Of a stretch of DNA of 9,136 bases, positions 1 through 7,121 are shown piece after piece. The DNA comes from Cyanobacteria bacterium T3Sed10_376R1m. Its GTDB lineage: Bacteria; Cyanobacteriota; Cyanobacteriia; Cyanobacteriales; Cyanobacteriaceae. A model generated the notes under the pieces. It saw nothing but the letters and a program-made list of their open reading frames with translations, was not told where the DNA came from and ran no database searches. The stretch covers positions 1 through 9,136 of the forward strand of contig PXEJ01000323.1 of NCBI GenBank assembly GCA_003566215.1, read 5' to 3'. A program made the position numbers and the translations under genes. Position 1 is the first letter of the stretch. Each line of letters starts with the position of its first letter.

Positions 1-463
1 AATAAGTCATGGTTAAGCCCTCTAACGTGCCAAAATTTTCTTGAATAGTCTGTAAATCCGCTATAATCTGGCAAGGATGTTCCAAATCCGTTAAAGCATT
101 GATAATAGGAATATCACTATAATTAGCAAAAGTATTAATATCATCCTGGGCAAAAGTACGAATAGCTAATATATCCAAATAACGATTTAACACCCTGGCA
201 GTGTCTTGTATGGGTTCACCCCTTCCCACCTGGGTTCGACTAGGATTTAAGTCAATTACGTTACCCCCTAGTTGGTACATCGCCACACTAAAAGAAACAC
301 GAGTACGGGTAGAAGCCTTATAAAAAAGTAATCCTAAAGTTTTATTGACCTGAAAACTACGCTTTCCATTTTTTAGATCAATAGCTAAATCAATGATATA
401 TTGTAGTTCTGTATTGGTTAAATCTGTAATATTTAGTAAATCTTTTCCTGCTAAACTTTTCAT
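1..463 (-). CDS. argF: ornithine carbamoyltransferase, 5' part (C-terminus beyond left edge)
   Basis: The first 154 residues of ornithine carbamoyltransferase are present; the rest lies beyond base 1. The enzyme joins carbamoyl phosphate and ornithine to make citrulline in cytosolic arginine synthesis. Two family signatures are visible. STRTR at residues 51-55 is the carbamoyl-phosphate-binding loop, and HPCQ at residues 129-132 is the second carbamoyl-phosphate-contacting motif. The start ATG at 463-461 opens MKSLAGKDLL, a normal beginning for the family (full length is usually about 305 residues). No Shine-Dalgarno sequence precedes it, and a small palindrome touches the start codon. The gene is divergent from the glycosyltransferase genes to its right. 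Aspartate carbamoyltransferase shares the STRT and HPxQ motifs, but the HPCQ form and the N-terminal sequence favour ArgF. Confidence 0.93.
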   Translation of the reverse strand, partial: MKSLAGKDLLNITDLTNTELQYIIDLAIDLKNGKRSFQVNKTLGLLFYKASTRTRVSFSVAMYQLGGNVIDLNPSRTQVGRGEPIQDTARVLNRYLDILAIRTFAQDDINTFANYSDIPIINALTDLEHPCQIIADLQTIQENFGTLEGLTMTY

Positions 464-478
464 AAATTGAAACAATTT
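464..478. promoter_or_regulatory. small palindrome abutting the argF start codon
   Basis: AAATTG (464-469), three bases, then CAATTT (473-478) form a perfect 6-bp inverted repeat directly against the argF start codon. It sits where a ribosome binding site would be and could be an operator or a weak hairpin. In such AT-rich DNA it may also be chance. Confidence 0.15.
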
Positions 479-539
479 TTTTTATAATCTTTAATTCTAA
501 CTTACAAAATCTTTCATAAGTATTTATTTAATATTCTCA

Positions 540-572
540 TTAACCATTGATAAAGTATAGTCTTATGGTTAA
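540..572. promoter_or_regulatory. inverted repeat in the divergent argF/glycosyltransferase spacer
   Basis: TTAACCAT (540-547) and ATGGTTAA (565-572) form a perfect 8-bp inverted repeat with a 17-base spacer. It lies midway in the 233-base region between divergently transcribed genes, a place where a dimeric regulator could act on both. I saw no NtcA-type GTA-N8-TAC site and no well-spaced -35/-10 pair for either gene. The function is unproven. Confidence 0.25.
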
Positions 573-696
573 ATTTTAATCATCAATTCTTAACATTAAA
601 TTTTATTAACGGTTGAGCTATCTAAATATAGAATGTAGAAAAAATAATATATTTAACGTTTTATAAAAATAGTTAAAAATCATTAATTGTATAATC

Positions 697-1860
697 ATGA
701 AAATTTTACTTGTCGGACATTCTTATATAGTTGATTTAAACTGCCAAAAATTGAGAGAATTAGCTAAAATCAACCCAGATATTCAAGTCAGGGTAGTTGT
801 CCCGAAAATTTGGAATCCGGGGGGAGTCCAAAATAAAATTATTAAAACACAACCAAAAGACGAGGGAAACTTTAAAATAATCCCTATTTCAAACTTTAGT
901 CAAAACCATCAAGGCTTACTTACCTTTGGTGTGGATATTATCTCTCTGTTAAAAGACTTTAAACCAGATATTATTCATGTTGAAGAAGGAATAAAATCTT
1001 TTGCCTATGGTCAATTAATTATACTTAATAGTATTTTAAAATTAAAGGCTAAAAATTGCTTTTTTACATGGTGGAATATTCCCTATGACATGAAACCTCC
1101 CTTTAGTTGGCTAGAAAAATTTAATTTAAATGGTACTGATGGTTTTATTGCCGGAAATAAAGATGCTTTAGATATTATTCAAGATCATGGTTATCAGGGT
1201 AAATATATCATAATGCCAAATTTAGGAGTAGATGAAAATTTATTTTCTCCTCAATTTCAGCCACAGTTAAAAGAAAGTTTGGGGATAAATGAGGAAGATT
1301 TTGTAATTGGCTTTGTCGGTAGATTTGTTCTTGAAAAAGGTATTTTAACTTTAATAAAAGCTGTTAGTAAATTAACATCTAGTTCATGGAAATTACTATT
1401 GTTGGGTAGAGGTGAATTAAAAGATAAAATTTGTGCAGAAATGGCCAAGGTAGGTTTACAAGATAAATTAATTATTGTTCCGAGTGTTCCCCATGATCAA
1501 GTACCTTGTTATATTAATCTTATGAATACGTTGGTGTTACCTTCAGAGACTGATGATACTTTTAAGACTATCTCTGCTAAGGGATGGAAAGAACAGTTTG
1601 GTCATGTTTTAATTGAAGCAATGGCTTGTAAAGTGCCTGTAATTGGTTCAGATTCTGGGGAAATTCCCCATGTCATTGGTGATAGTGGCTTAATTTTTTC
1701 TGAAAAAAATGATACTGCTTTAAAAGATTGTTTACAAAGGTTAATTTCTGATCCTATTTTAGCTCGAAATTTGGGAGAAAAGGGTTATCAAAAGACTATG
1801 GAAAAATATACAAATAAAGCTTTGGCAAAAGAATTACTAAATTTTTATTATCAGTTATAG
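697..1860 (+). CDS. GT4-family glycosyltransferase, HpsO-like (extracellular polysaccharide synthesis)
   Basis: This is a retaining glycosyltransferase of the GT-B fold (family GT4), 387 residues long, a usual length. The N-terminal Rossmann half begins MKILLVGHSYIV and carries PGGVQNKII (41-49) and FFTWWNIPYD (122-131). The C-terminal half has the nucleotide-sugar-binding region with FVGRFVLEKG (206-215). The EX7E motif has E299 and E307 within KEQFGHVLIEAM. It has no membrane helix or signal peptide, so it probably works on the cytoplasmic face on a lipid-linked acceptor. From memory the sequence resembles HpsO of the hormogonium polysaccharide set, and the next gene resembles HpsP, in the same order. 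I cannot run a search, so that name is tentative and the sugar is unknown. The ATG start has no Shine-Dalgarno sequence, which is common in cyanobacteria. Confidence 0.9.
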   Translation: MKILLVGHSYIVDLNCQKLRELAKINPDIQVRVVVPKIWNPGGVQNKIIKTQPKDEGNFKIIPISNFSQNHQGLLTFGVDIISLLKDFKPDIIHVEEGIKSFAYGQLIILNSILKLKAKNCFFTWWNIPYDMKPPFSWLEKFNLNGTDGFIAGNKDALDIIQDHGYQGKYIIMPNLGVDENLFSPQFQPQLKESLGINEEDFVIGFVGRFVLEKGILTLIKAVSKLTSSSWKLLLLGRGELKDKICAEMAKVGLQDKLIIVPSVPHDQVPCYINLMNTLVLPSETDDTFKTISAKGWKEQFGHVLIEAMACKVPVIGSDSGEIPHVIGDSGLIFSEKNDTALKDCLQRLISDPILARNLGEKGYQKTMEKYTNKALAKELLNFYYQL

Positions 1861-1880
1861 TAATACTTTTCTATATTACT
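1859..1880 (+). other. weak AT-rich hairpin at the end of the first glycosyltransferase gene
   Basis: AGTAATA (1859-1865) and TATTACT (1874-1880) form a 7-bp inverted repeat with an 8-base loop. It starts inside the stop codon and is followed by TTATTTAAT. The stem is mostly A-T, so it would be at best a leaky terminator or an mRNA-end structure between the two glycosyltransferase genes. Confidence 0.2.
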
Positions 1881-1936
1881 TTATTTAATACAGATTAAAT
1901 ATTTAATAATAAACAAATTAATTGTAGTTTTAATTA

Positions 1937-3118
1937 ATGAAAATTTTACAAATTATTCCGTCTATTTCGCTGGTTTATGGTGGTCCTTCTCAAATGATTT
2001 TAGGGTTATCTAAAACATTAGCAAATTTAGGTCATGATGTAACTATCATTACAACTAATTCTAATGGAGATCAAGGACAATTACCGTTAGATGTTCCTCT
2101 AAAAATTCCTCAGTTACAAGATGGTTATAGGATTATTTATTTTAATTGTTCTCCTTTTAAACGTTATAAGTTTTCTTGGTCTTTATTGAGATGGTTAAAT
2201 ACCCATGGAAAAGACTATGATATTGCCCATATTCATGCTTTATTTTCCCCAGTGAGTACTTTTTCGGCAATGATTTGTAGAAATAATAATATTCCTTATA
2301 TTTTGCGTTGTTTAGGAACTTTAGATCCTAAAGATTTACAAAAAAAAAGAATGTTAAAATATTTTTATGGTAATTTGTTGGAAAAGCCTAACCTCGCTGG
2401 GAGTGTGGGGGTTCATTTTACGACACAAAAGGAAGCTGAGGTTTCAGAAACCTTTGGGGCAAAGGTTAATAATTTGGTTATTCCTTTGGGGGTTGAAATA
2501 CCTGAAAGATTGGTTGATTGTGAGGAGATTTATAATACTTTTAGTCTTCCCCGTGATAAGGTGTTGTGTTTATTTATGTCAAGAATTGAACCTAAAAAGG
2601 GTTTGGATTTATTTATTCCGACTTTAGAAAGGCTATTGAGTCAGGGGCTAGATTTTCATTTTATTTTAGCTGGATCTAATCCTCAAGATCAAGATTATGT
2701 TGATAAAATAAATGGTCAAATTAATAGTTCTATTATTTTAAAGGAACATACCACGATCGCAGGATTTGTTAGGGGCAAAAATAAGATCGGTTTATTACAG
2801 TTAGCTGATTTATTTTTACTGCCTTCTTATTACGAAAATTTTGGGATTGCTGTGGCAGAGGCGATCGCACTTAGTACTCCAGTATTAATATCTAACCAAG
2901 TATATATCAGTGATGACATAGAAAAAGCTAACGCTGGTTGGGTATGTGAGTTAAACCAAGAAGATTTAAGCAATAAACTAATATTGGCATTGGAAAACCA
3001 TAGCCAAAGGCAAGAAAAAGGGAATAATGGTTTAAATTTAGCTAAAAATAATTATAGCTGGAATGCGATCGCTCTTCAACTTATTAAGAAGTATGAAGAA
3101 TTAAGTAAAAAAAAGTAA
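1937..3118 (+). CDS. GT4-family glycosyltransferase, HpsP-like (extracellular polysaccharide synthesis)
   Basis: This second GT-B fold, GT4-family glycosyltransferase is 393 residues long. The N-terminus MKILQIIPSISLVYGGPSQM holds the glycine-rich GGPSQ loop (15-19) of the acceptor domain. HIHALFSP (98-105) and LRCLGTLDP (123-131) follow. The C-terminal donor domain has FMSRIEPKKGLDLF (213-226) and the EX7E motif with E300 and E308 in YYENFGIAVAEAI. It has no signal peptide or membrane span and is probably cytoplasmic or membrane-associated. It lies 76 bases after the first glycosyltransferase on the same strand, so co-transcription is likely. From memory it resembles HpsP of the hormogonium polysaccharide system; the acceptor and sugar cannot be read from sequence. 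It contains two HIP1 octamers, so it does not look like a recent import. Confidence 0.9.
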   Translation: MKILQIIPSISLVYGGPSQMILGLSKTLANLGHDVTIITTNSNGDQGQLPLDVPLKIPQLQDGYRIIYFNCSPFKRYKFSWSLLRWLNTHGKDYDIAHIHALFSPVSTFSAMICRNNNIPYILRCLGTLDPKDLQKKRMLKYFYGNLLEKPNLAGSVGVHFTTQKEAEVSETFGAKVNNLVIPLGVEIPERLVDCEEIYNTFSLPRDKVLCLFMSRIEPKKGLDLFIPTLERLLSQGLDFHFILAGSNPQDQDYVDKINGQINSSIILKEHTTIAGFVRGKNKIGLLQLADLFLLPSYYENFGIAVAEAIALSTPVLISNQVYISDDIEKANAGWVCELNQEDLSNKLILALENHSQRQEKGNNGLNLAKNNYSWNAIALQLIKKYEELSKKK

Positions 3119-3189
3119 GTACAAATCCTTAGAGAAAAAACTTAATTAAGAATTAGAATAAAACTTTAGAATACTTAATGTACAAAGAC

Positions 3190-3218
3190 TTGAAACTAAG
3201 TTATCGTAGAAATATAGA
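3190..3218 (+). promoter_or_regulatory. candidate sigma70-type promoter for the small membrane protein gene
   Basis: TTGAAA (3190-3195) and TATAGA (3213-3218) are separated by exactly 17 bases. Transcription would begin near 3225, only about a dozen bases before the start codon and just touching the AAGG ribosome binding site at 3226-3229. The spacing is ideal, but the short leader makes it uncertain. Confidence 0.35.
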
Positions 3219-3236
3219 TATAAAAAAGGTATTATT

Positions 3237-3764
3237 ATGAACATATTTTCTAGGATAAAAAATAAAGAATTAAACTGGAATGCAATTATTCTCTGTACAT
3301 TAGGATTTTGGCTAAGTGGAAGTATTTTATTAGACTTCGTGTTGATTCCCAGTCTTTCGGTTAGTGGCATGATGAATGAAGGAGCATTCGCCAGTGTGGG
3401 ATTTTTACTCTTTGGGGTATTTAATCGCATCGAAGTAATCTGTGCCGCCTTAATTTTAACCGTTGCCCTTGTCTTTTATTTCAACCATCAATTGCCAGAA
3501 AAAAAACAAACTCTATTTCTAGTTTTCGCTAATTTATTGCTACTAATAGCCCTTGCCTATACCTACGTTTTTATTCCAGAAATGAGTGCTTGGGGACTAT
3601 CAATCAATCAATTTAGCGCCAGTAGTCAAATGCCCTCGGAAATGATTTCTTGGCATGAAGGATATTGGTTTTTAGAAGGAGTTAAATATTTATTAGTAAT
3701 TAATTTATTTCGTTGGTGTTACAACACTACTTGTCCTGTAAATCAAGTAACGATGAAGAACTAA
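3237..3764 (+). CDS. four-helix membrane protein, DUF4149-like
   Basis: A 175-residue integral membrane protein with four hydrophobic segments at about 16-40, 49-82, 92-113 and 147-164. The layout is that of the DUF4149/TMEM205-like family: FWLSGSILLDFVLIPSL in the first helix with an aspartate and a proline, then FGVFNRIEVICAAL in the second, then a loop with a histidine (H140) before the last helix. I assign the family by recollection of this pattern. The function is unknown and I infer none. A Shine-Dalgarno-like AAGG lies 7 bases before the ATG, supporting the start. The gene follows the glycosyltransferases by 118 bases, has its own promoter candidate and is probably transcribed alone. 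The C-terminal tail is short, polar and likely soluble. Confidence 0.8.
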   Translation: MNIFSRIKNKELNWNAIILCTLGFWLSGSILLDFVLIPSLSVSGMMNEGAFASVGFLLFGVFNRIEVICAALILTVALVFYFNHQLPEKKQTLFLVFANLLLLIALAYTYVFIPEMSAWGLSINQFSASSQMPSEMISWHEGYWFLEGVKYLLVINLFRWCYNTTCPVNQVTMKN

Positions 3765-3772
3765 ACTTTGGC

Positions 3773-3809
3773 TACGGAAATTAATCAATAACCGAGATCG
3801 ATTTCCGTA
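3773..3809 (+). other. inverted repeat downstream of the DUF4149-like gene
   Basis: TACGGAAAT (3773-3781) and ATTTCCGTA (3801-3809) form a perfect 9-bp inverted repeat with a 19-base loop, starting 9 bases after the stop codon. No T-run follows (the next bases are ACTAATATATA), so it is not a textbook intrinsic terminator. It could stabilise the 3' end of the mRNA or stop transcription inefficiently before the tRNA gene. Confidence 0.35.
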
Positions 3810-3841
3810 ACTAATATATAAGGTTGATTTTTGGTAATTCC

Positions 3842-3870
3842 TTGCTAAAAAAGACTAATTAAGTTATGAT
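3842..3870 (+). promoter_or_regulatory. sigma70-type promoter of tRNA-Pro
   Basis: TTGCTA (3842-3847) and TATGAT (3865-3870) are 17 bases apart. Transcription would start near 3877, giving a 5' leader of about 26 bases for RNase P to remove. Good spacing and position directly before a tRNA gene support it. Confidence 0.5.
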
Positions 3871-3902
3871 TAATAGGGTGTTAAATCGCTCAAGGTTTAT
3901 TC

Positions 3903-3976
3903 CGGGATGTAGCGCAGCTTGGTAGCGCGCCTGCTTTGGGAGCAGGATGTCGCAGGTTCAAATCCTGTCATCCCGA
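3903..3976 (+). tRNA. tRNA-Pro (anticodon UGG)
   Basis: A complete 74-base cloverleaf can be folded by eye. The acceptor stem is CGGGATG (3903-3909) with CATCCCG (3969-3975), followed by discriminator A3976. The anticodon stem is CCTGC (3930-3934) with GCAGG (3942-3946). The 7-base loop TTTGGGA puts TGG at 3937-3939, which reads CCA and, by wobble, other proline codons. The loop G after the anticodon is normal for tRNA-Pro. The T arm carries GGTTCAAAT with one G-T pair in its stem. The terminal CCA is not encoded (TACT follows), so it must be added by tRNA nucleotidyltransferase. No intron and no clear terminator are seen. Confidence 0.97.
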
Positions 3977-4061
3977 TACTTTTTGTCTTCTTATAGTTTC
4001 TGAGTTATTCAGCAAACCCTAAGTTAAAATCCCAATTACTCAAAATTTTCCCATAGGTTCG

Positions 4062-4724
4062 CTATTGAGCAATTTTGGGGGGTGGAAGATGACTTAGATG
4101 GGAAACATCACCGTTTAACTCTAAGTTCCACTTATTATGGTCAGAATCTTGATTTAGCTTTACTAAACCACAAAGGGGAGTGTTGATAATTTGGTCTTTG
4201 TTTAATAAACCGAGGGCAATTCCCCTTACCGATAAACTGTGCCCTACAAACAAGATATTATGACAATATTGTCTGGTTAAAATATTTGCAATAGTGGCAG
4301 TACGTTTTTGGACATCCTCTAAAGTTTCAGGATATTGAGGAATAATTTGCGCTTGGTAATTTTGATCAATCAAAGGGTATTTTTCATGTAACTCTTGGAT
4401 AGATTCTGTAACAGGTTTTTCATCCATCCAATTAGGATTATGCCATTCTCCTAAACCTGCTTCTACCTTTATGGGTAAATTGAGGTTTTTAGCTATGGGA
4501 TAGGCTGTTTGAATTGCCCTTAAAAAAGGTGAACAAAAAATATCATCAATCTTTATATTTGGGTGTAGAAGTTTTTCGGCTAAAGTTTCGGCTTGAATTA
4601 TGCCGTCATCTGATAGGGGTGGGTCATATTTTCTGGTTGCGGTGTTAAACCATTCTGGATAGACAAAGTCATGTCTATTTCCGTGTCTTAAAATCCAGAT
4701 TGTTCTACTTTTTTTTGATTCCAT
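4062..4724 (-). CDS. histidine phosphatase (phosphoglycerate mutase-like), TULA/STS-1-type
   Basis: A 220-residue protein of the histidine phosphatase superfamily, with catalysis through a phosphohistidine. Counting from the ATG, RHG is at 13-15 (nucleophile H14), SPFLRAIQTA at 65-74 (phosphate-binding R69), the acid-region glutamate in GLGEW at E93, and the second catalytic histidine in VGHS at H162. The block RHGNRHD, a tryptophan, then DPPLSDDG, resembles the TULA/STS-1 (UBASH3) branch more than classical cofactor-dependent phosphoglycerate mutase. The substrate is unknown. I chose ATG at 4724-4722; an in-frame TTG at 4730 would add two residues and overlap the moeA stop codon. The two-base gap (or overlap) to moeA indicates co-transcription and translational coupling. 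It is the last gene of the minus-strand series. Confidence 0.88.
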   Translation of the reverse strand: MESKKSRTIWILRHGNRHDFVYPEWFNTATRKYDPPLSDDGIIQAETLAEKLLHPNIKIDDIFCSPFLRAIQTAYPIAKNLNLPIKVEAGLGEWHNPNWMDEKPVTESIQELHEKYPLIDQNYQAQIIPQYPETLEDVQKRTATIANILTRQYCHNILFVGHSLSVRGIALGLLNKDQIINTPLCGLVKLNQDSDHNKWNLELNGDVSHLSHLPPPKIAQ

Positions 4725-4726
4725 AA

Positions 4727-5953
4727 TCAAATTTTGTTAACCAACATAATCTCCACTTTCTGACCAAAATTTATTTGATTTACACCAATGGGAATTTTGG
4801 CTAAGGCGTTGGTTTGTTGTAGATTGACTAAGTTCCCAGAGTTGTGCAATCCTTGGGCTAGGGTAAATTGATAGATACCGTTAATAATTTCTGCTTTTCC
4901 CCAGAGATAGGTTTCCCTTTGACCATTGCTATGTAGATTATTTTGAGTTACGCTTTCTATAAAAGCGGGAGACTCATAGTTTGTGTTGTTTGATAATTTT
5001 GCGATCGCACTTTGCAAAAATCGCCAACAAATCACCATGGTAGAAACAGGATTACCCGGAATACCAAAATAAATTTTATGATTAGGAAAAACAGCAACGG
5101 TTAAGGGTTTTCCCGGTTTGATGCTCACTTTTTCCATTAATATTTCTCCCCCTAGTTTCCTTAACACTTCTGTAACATAGTCATAGTCTCCGACGGATAC
5201 TCCCCCTGTGGAAAAAACAAAATCAGCTTTTTCGAGAGCATTAGCGATCGCCCCTTCTAATTTTTCCTTATCATCGGGAATAATGCCCATAGCCAAAGGT
5301 ATAGCCCCATTTTGAGAGACAAAACTACTTAATAGGTATTGATTTGAATCAACCAATTTGCCCTTTGTTAAAATATCCGAAGGGGAAATTAACTCATCCC
5401 CAGTGGATAAAATAGCCACTAAGGGCGATCGCACTACTGGTACATTAGTTTTTTGAACCATTGCCAAAATAGCCATTTCTGGGGGATTGATTTTAATACC
5501 AGAAGTTAATAAACAATCATTAGCACGGTAAAAAGCTCCTTTTTTTCTGACAAAATCATTTTCCTTGGGAGAGTGTAATACTTTGACCAAATTCCCCTCT
5601 AGTTGAGTTTCCTCTTGTATTACAATGGTATCCGCTCCGGGGGGCATCATCCCCCCAGTAAAAATACGAGAACATTGTTTTGCGTTTACTGTTTTTTGGG
5701 GCACATAACCAGCCGGAATTTCCTCAATGACTTCTAAGATAATAGGTTGAGACGGCTGTGCTTTAACCACATCTTGAAATTTAACCGCATAACCATCCAT
5801 CGCCGAATTGTCAGTATAGGGAAAATCGAGAGGAGAATAGATATTTTCCCCTAAAATACGATTAATTGCTTGGTTTAAATTAACAAATTCAGTTTCTTGT
5901 AGGGGTTTAACTTCATCAATAATTAGTTTAAATGCTTGATCCACAGATAACAT
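4727..5953 (-). CDS. moeA: molybdopterin molybdenumtransferase MoeA
   Basis: MoeA inserts molybdenum into adenylylated molybdopterin, the last step of molybdenum cofactor synthesis in the cytosol. Cyanobacteria need the cofactor for nitrate reductase, for example. At 408 residues it is full length. The N-terminal MoeA domains carry DNSAMDGYAV (48-57) and SRIFTGGMMPPGADTI (95-110). The central molybdopterin-binding domain has VAILSTGDEL (179-188), STGGVSVGDYD (248-258), KPGKPL (279-284) and FGIPGNPVS (296-304). The C-terminal beta domain runs from about 325 to 405. Motif residues such as D48, D186, E187 and D256 are intact. It starts 41 bases after the HPPD stop codon, so it probably belongs to the same transcript. 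It contains three HIP1 octamers. No Shine-Dalgarno sequence is seen. Confidence 0.95.
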   Translation of the reverse strand: MLSVDQAFKLIIDEVKPLQETEFVNLNQAINRILGENIYSPLDFPYTDNSAMDGYAVKFQDVVKAQPSQPIILEVIEEIPAGYVPQKTVNAKQCSRIFTGGMMPPGADTIVIQEETQLEGNLVKVLHSPKENDFVRKKGAFYRANDCLLTSGIKINPPEMAILAMVQKTNVPVVRSPLVAILSTGDELISPSDILTKGKLVDSNQYLLSSFVSQNGAIPLAMGIIPDDKEKLEGAIANALEKADFVFSTGGVSVGDYDYVTEVLRKLGGEILMEKVSIKPGKPLTVAVFPNHKIYFGIPGNPVSTMVICWRFLQSAIAKLSNNTNYESPAFIESVTQNNLHSNGQRETYLWGKAEIINGIYQFTLAQGLHNSGNLVNLQQTNALAKIPIGVNQINFGQKVEIMLVNKI

Positions 5954-5994
5954 AAAAAAATAGTATAAAAATACTTACCAAATAAATTTAATTG

Positions 5995-7086
5995 TCATAA
6001 ATAACGGTTTTCCCTTTCTACCGCTTCAAACAACTCTTGAAAATTACCTTGCCCAAAACCTGTCGCCTCATTTCTGCGTTCAATTATTTCCAAGAAAAAC
6101 GTTTTATCAGCAAAAATGGCTTTAGTAAAAGTTTGCATTAACAGTGACTGAGGTTTAGTGGCATTGCCATCAACTAAAATATTTTGCTCTTCGATACTTT
6201 TCCATTCCTCTGGTGTAAGAAATGGAATGAATCCATTTATCCCTTCTTCTCTCAATCTAGTATAGTAGGTTTTGGGAATAGAAAGAAAAGACAAAGTGCG
6301 ATCGCACATCATTCTAACCGTTTCAATTATATTAGTTGATTTCAAAGCAAAATGTTGAATACCAGCCCCATTATTAGCGTCCAAAAACTCCTGAATTTGG
6401 GAAGTAGAAGAAGTAGGCTCATTAATATTAAATTGAACCCTACCATTAGCCGAAATTAAAGCCTCACTATACAATCCCGAATAAGAAGTTTCAATGGTAA
6501 AAGTTTGTTGTAACTCAAAACCAAAGAATTTTTGATAAAACTCAAGAGCCTTAGACAACTCACCACTACCCACATTTAAAACTAAATGATCAATACCCAT
6601 AATATGATCATTAACCTGATTATCATTACCGCAAAAACCTTCTAACTCTTCTTGAAAATTCAACTCAGGCAGAAAAAAACAAAAAGGAATACCACAACTA
6701 TTTTCAATCAAAGTATGTTCCACACAATCCCAACCAACAACCTTAGCAAATTTTAAAGAACCTTTCTTAAACCTAAACTCTTGGGGAAAACTAACAAAAA
6801 TTTCCTCGAGATGGTTATTTTGAGTCCGAAAAGAATCAAGATTTTCCACACAGAAAGCCACATCAACAACCCCCGGAGGATGATTTTTCAAATATTCAGA
6901 AACTGGACTTTCATCATTAAGGGGTGAAGAAAAAACTAAAAAAAAGGAAGATTGATGACCAACAATTTCCGTATGAGTATGATTATTTTCTCCCTTGCCA
7001 AGATGTTGTAAACCCATTTTGTCCATAAACCAGTTACGGGTGTCAACTGAATCATGAACATAAAAATGAACATGGTCAACATCCAT
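5995..7086 (-). CDS. hppD: 4-hydroxyphenylpyruvate dioxygenase (HPPD)
   Basis: HPPD is an Fe(II)-dependent, two-domain vicinal-oxygen-chelate enzyme that turns 4-hydroxyphenylpyruvate into homogentisate, the head-group precursor of tocopherol. Counting from the chosen ATG, the C-terminal catalytic half shows the expected metal ligands: H167 in IDHLVLN, H245 in GIQHFAL and E333 in FLEIIERR. The conserved tail FGQGNFQELFEA (344-355) and SGLYSEALISANGRVQFNINEP also fit. The protein is 363 residues, close to the 340-380 usual for the family. The start is a choice. ATG at 7086 gives MDVDHVHFYV, aligning with the start I recall for Synechocystis Slr0090, and has AGGTGA 10 bases upstream. A GTG at 7107 has AGGAG 7 bases upstream, and TTG at 7113 is the longest option. 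It follows the tocopherol methyltransferase gene, as in Synechocystis. Confidence 0.93.
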   Translation of the reverse strand: MDVDHVHFYVHDSVDTRNWFMDKMGLQHLGKGENNHTHTEIVGHQSSFFLVFSSPLNDESPVSEYLKNHPPGVVDVAFCVENLDSFRTQNNHLEEIFVSFPQEFRFKKGSLKFAKVVGWDCVEHTLIENSCGIPFCFFLPELNFQEELEGFCGNDNQVNDHIMGIDHLVLNVGSGELSKALEFYQKFFGFELQQTFTIETSYSGLYSEALISANGRVQFNINEPTSSTSQIQEFLDANNGAGIQHFALKSTNIIETVRMMCDRTLSFLSIPKTYYTRLREEGINGFIPFLTPEEWKSIEEQNILVDGNATKPQSLLMQTFTKAIFADKTFFLEIIERRNEATGFGQGNFQELFEAVERENRYL

Positions 7087-7121
7087 TAAACACAAATCAC
7101 CTACCACAAACAATCTCCTAT

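Noticed and set aside
690..695. Perfect TATAAT before the first glycosyltransferase
   Set aside because: It ends one base before the start codon, so a transcript from it would begin inside the gene. No -35 element is paired with it, and the ATG is well supported by the protein sequence.
2367..2627. Plus-strand open frame inside the second glycosyltransferase
   Set aside because: It is wholly contained in a well-supported GT4 gene in another frame and shows no family features.
3141..3150. Palindrome CTTAATTAAG after the glycosyltransferase genes
   Set aside because: A 10-base A-T palindrome is expected by chance in such DNA and has no positional support as a regulator site.
3146..3430. Minus-strand open frame of 94 codons overlapping the membrane protein gene
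   Set aside because: It covers the start of the DUF4149-like gene in antisense, has no ribosome binding site or recognisable domain, and its composition is that of a reverse-frame shadow.
4039..4077. Inverted repeat between tRNA-Pro and the convergent phosphatase gene as a two-way terminator
   Set aside because: CAAAATT (4041-4047) and AATTTTG (4071-4077) can pair, but the stem is AT-rich, competes with a CTCAA/TTGAG pairing, overlaps the stop region and has no clear T-run.
5962..5967. TATACT (minus strand) as a moeA promoter
   Set aside because: No -35 at 16-18 bases (the ATGACA-like hexamer at 5998-5993 is 25 bases away), and the start of transcription would fall almost on the start codon. 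Read-through from HPPD is simpler.
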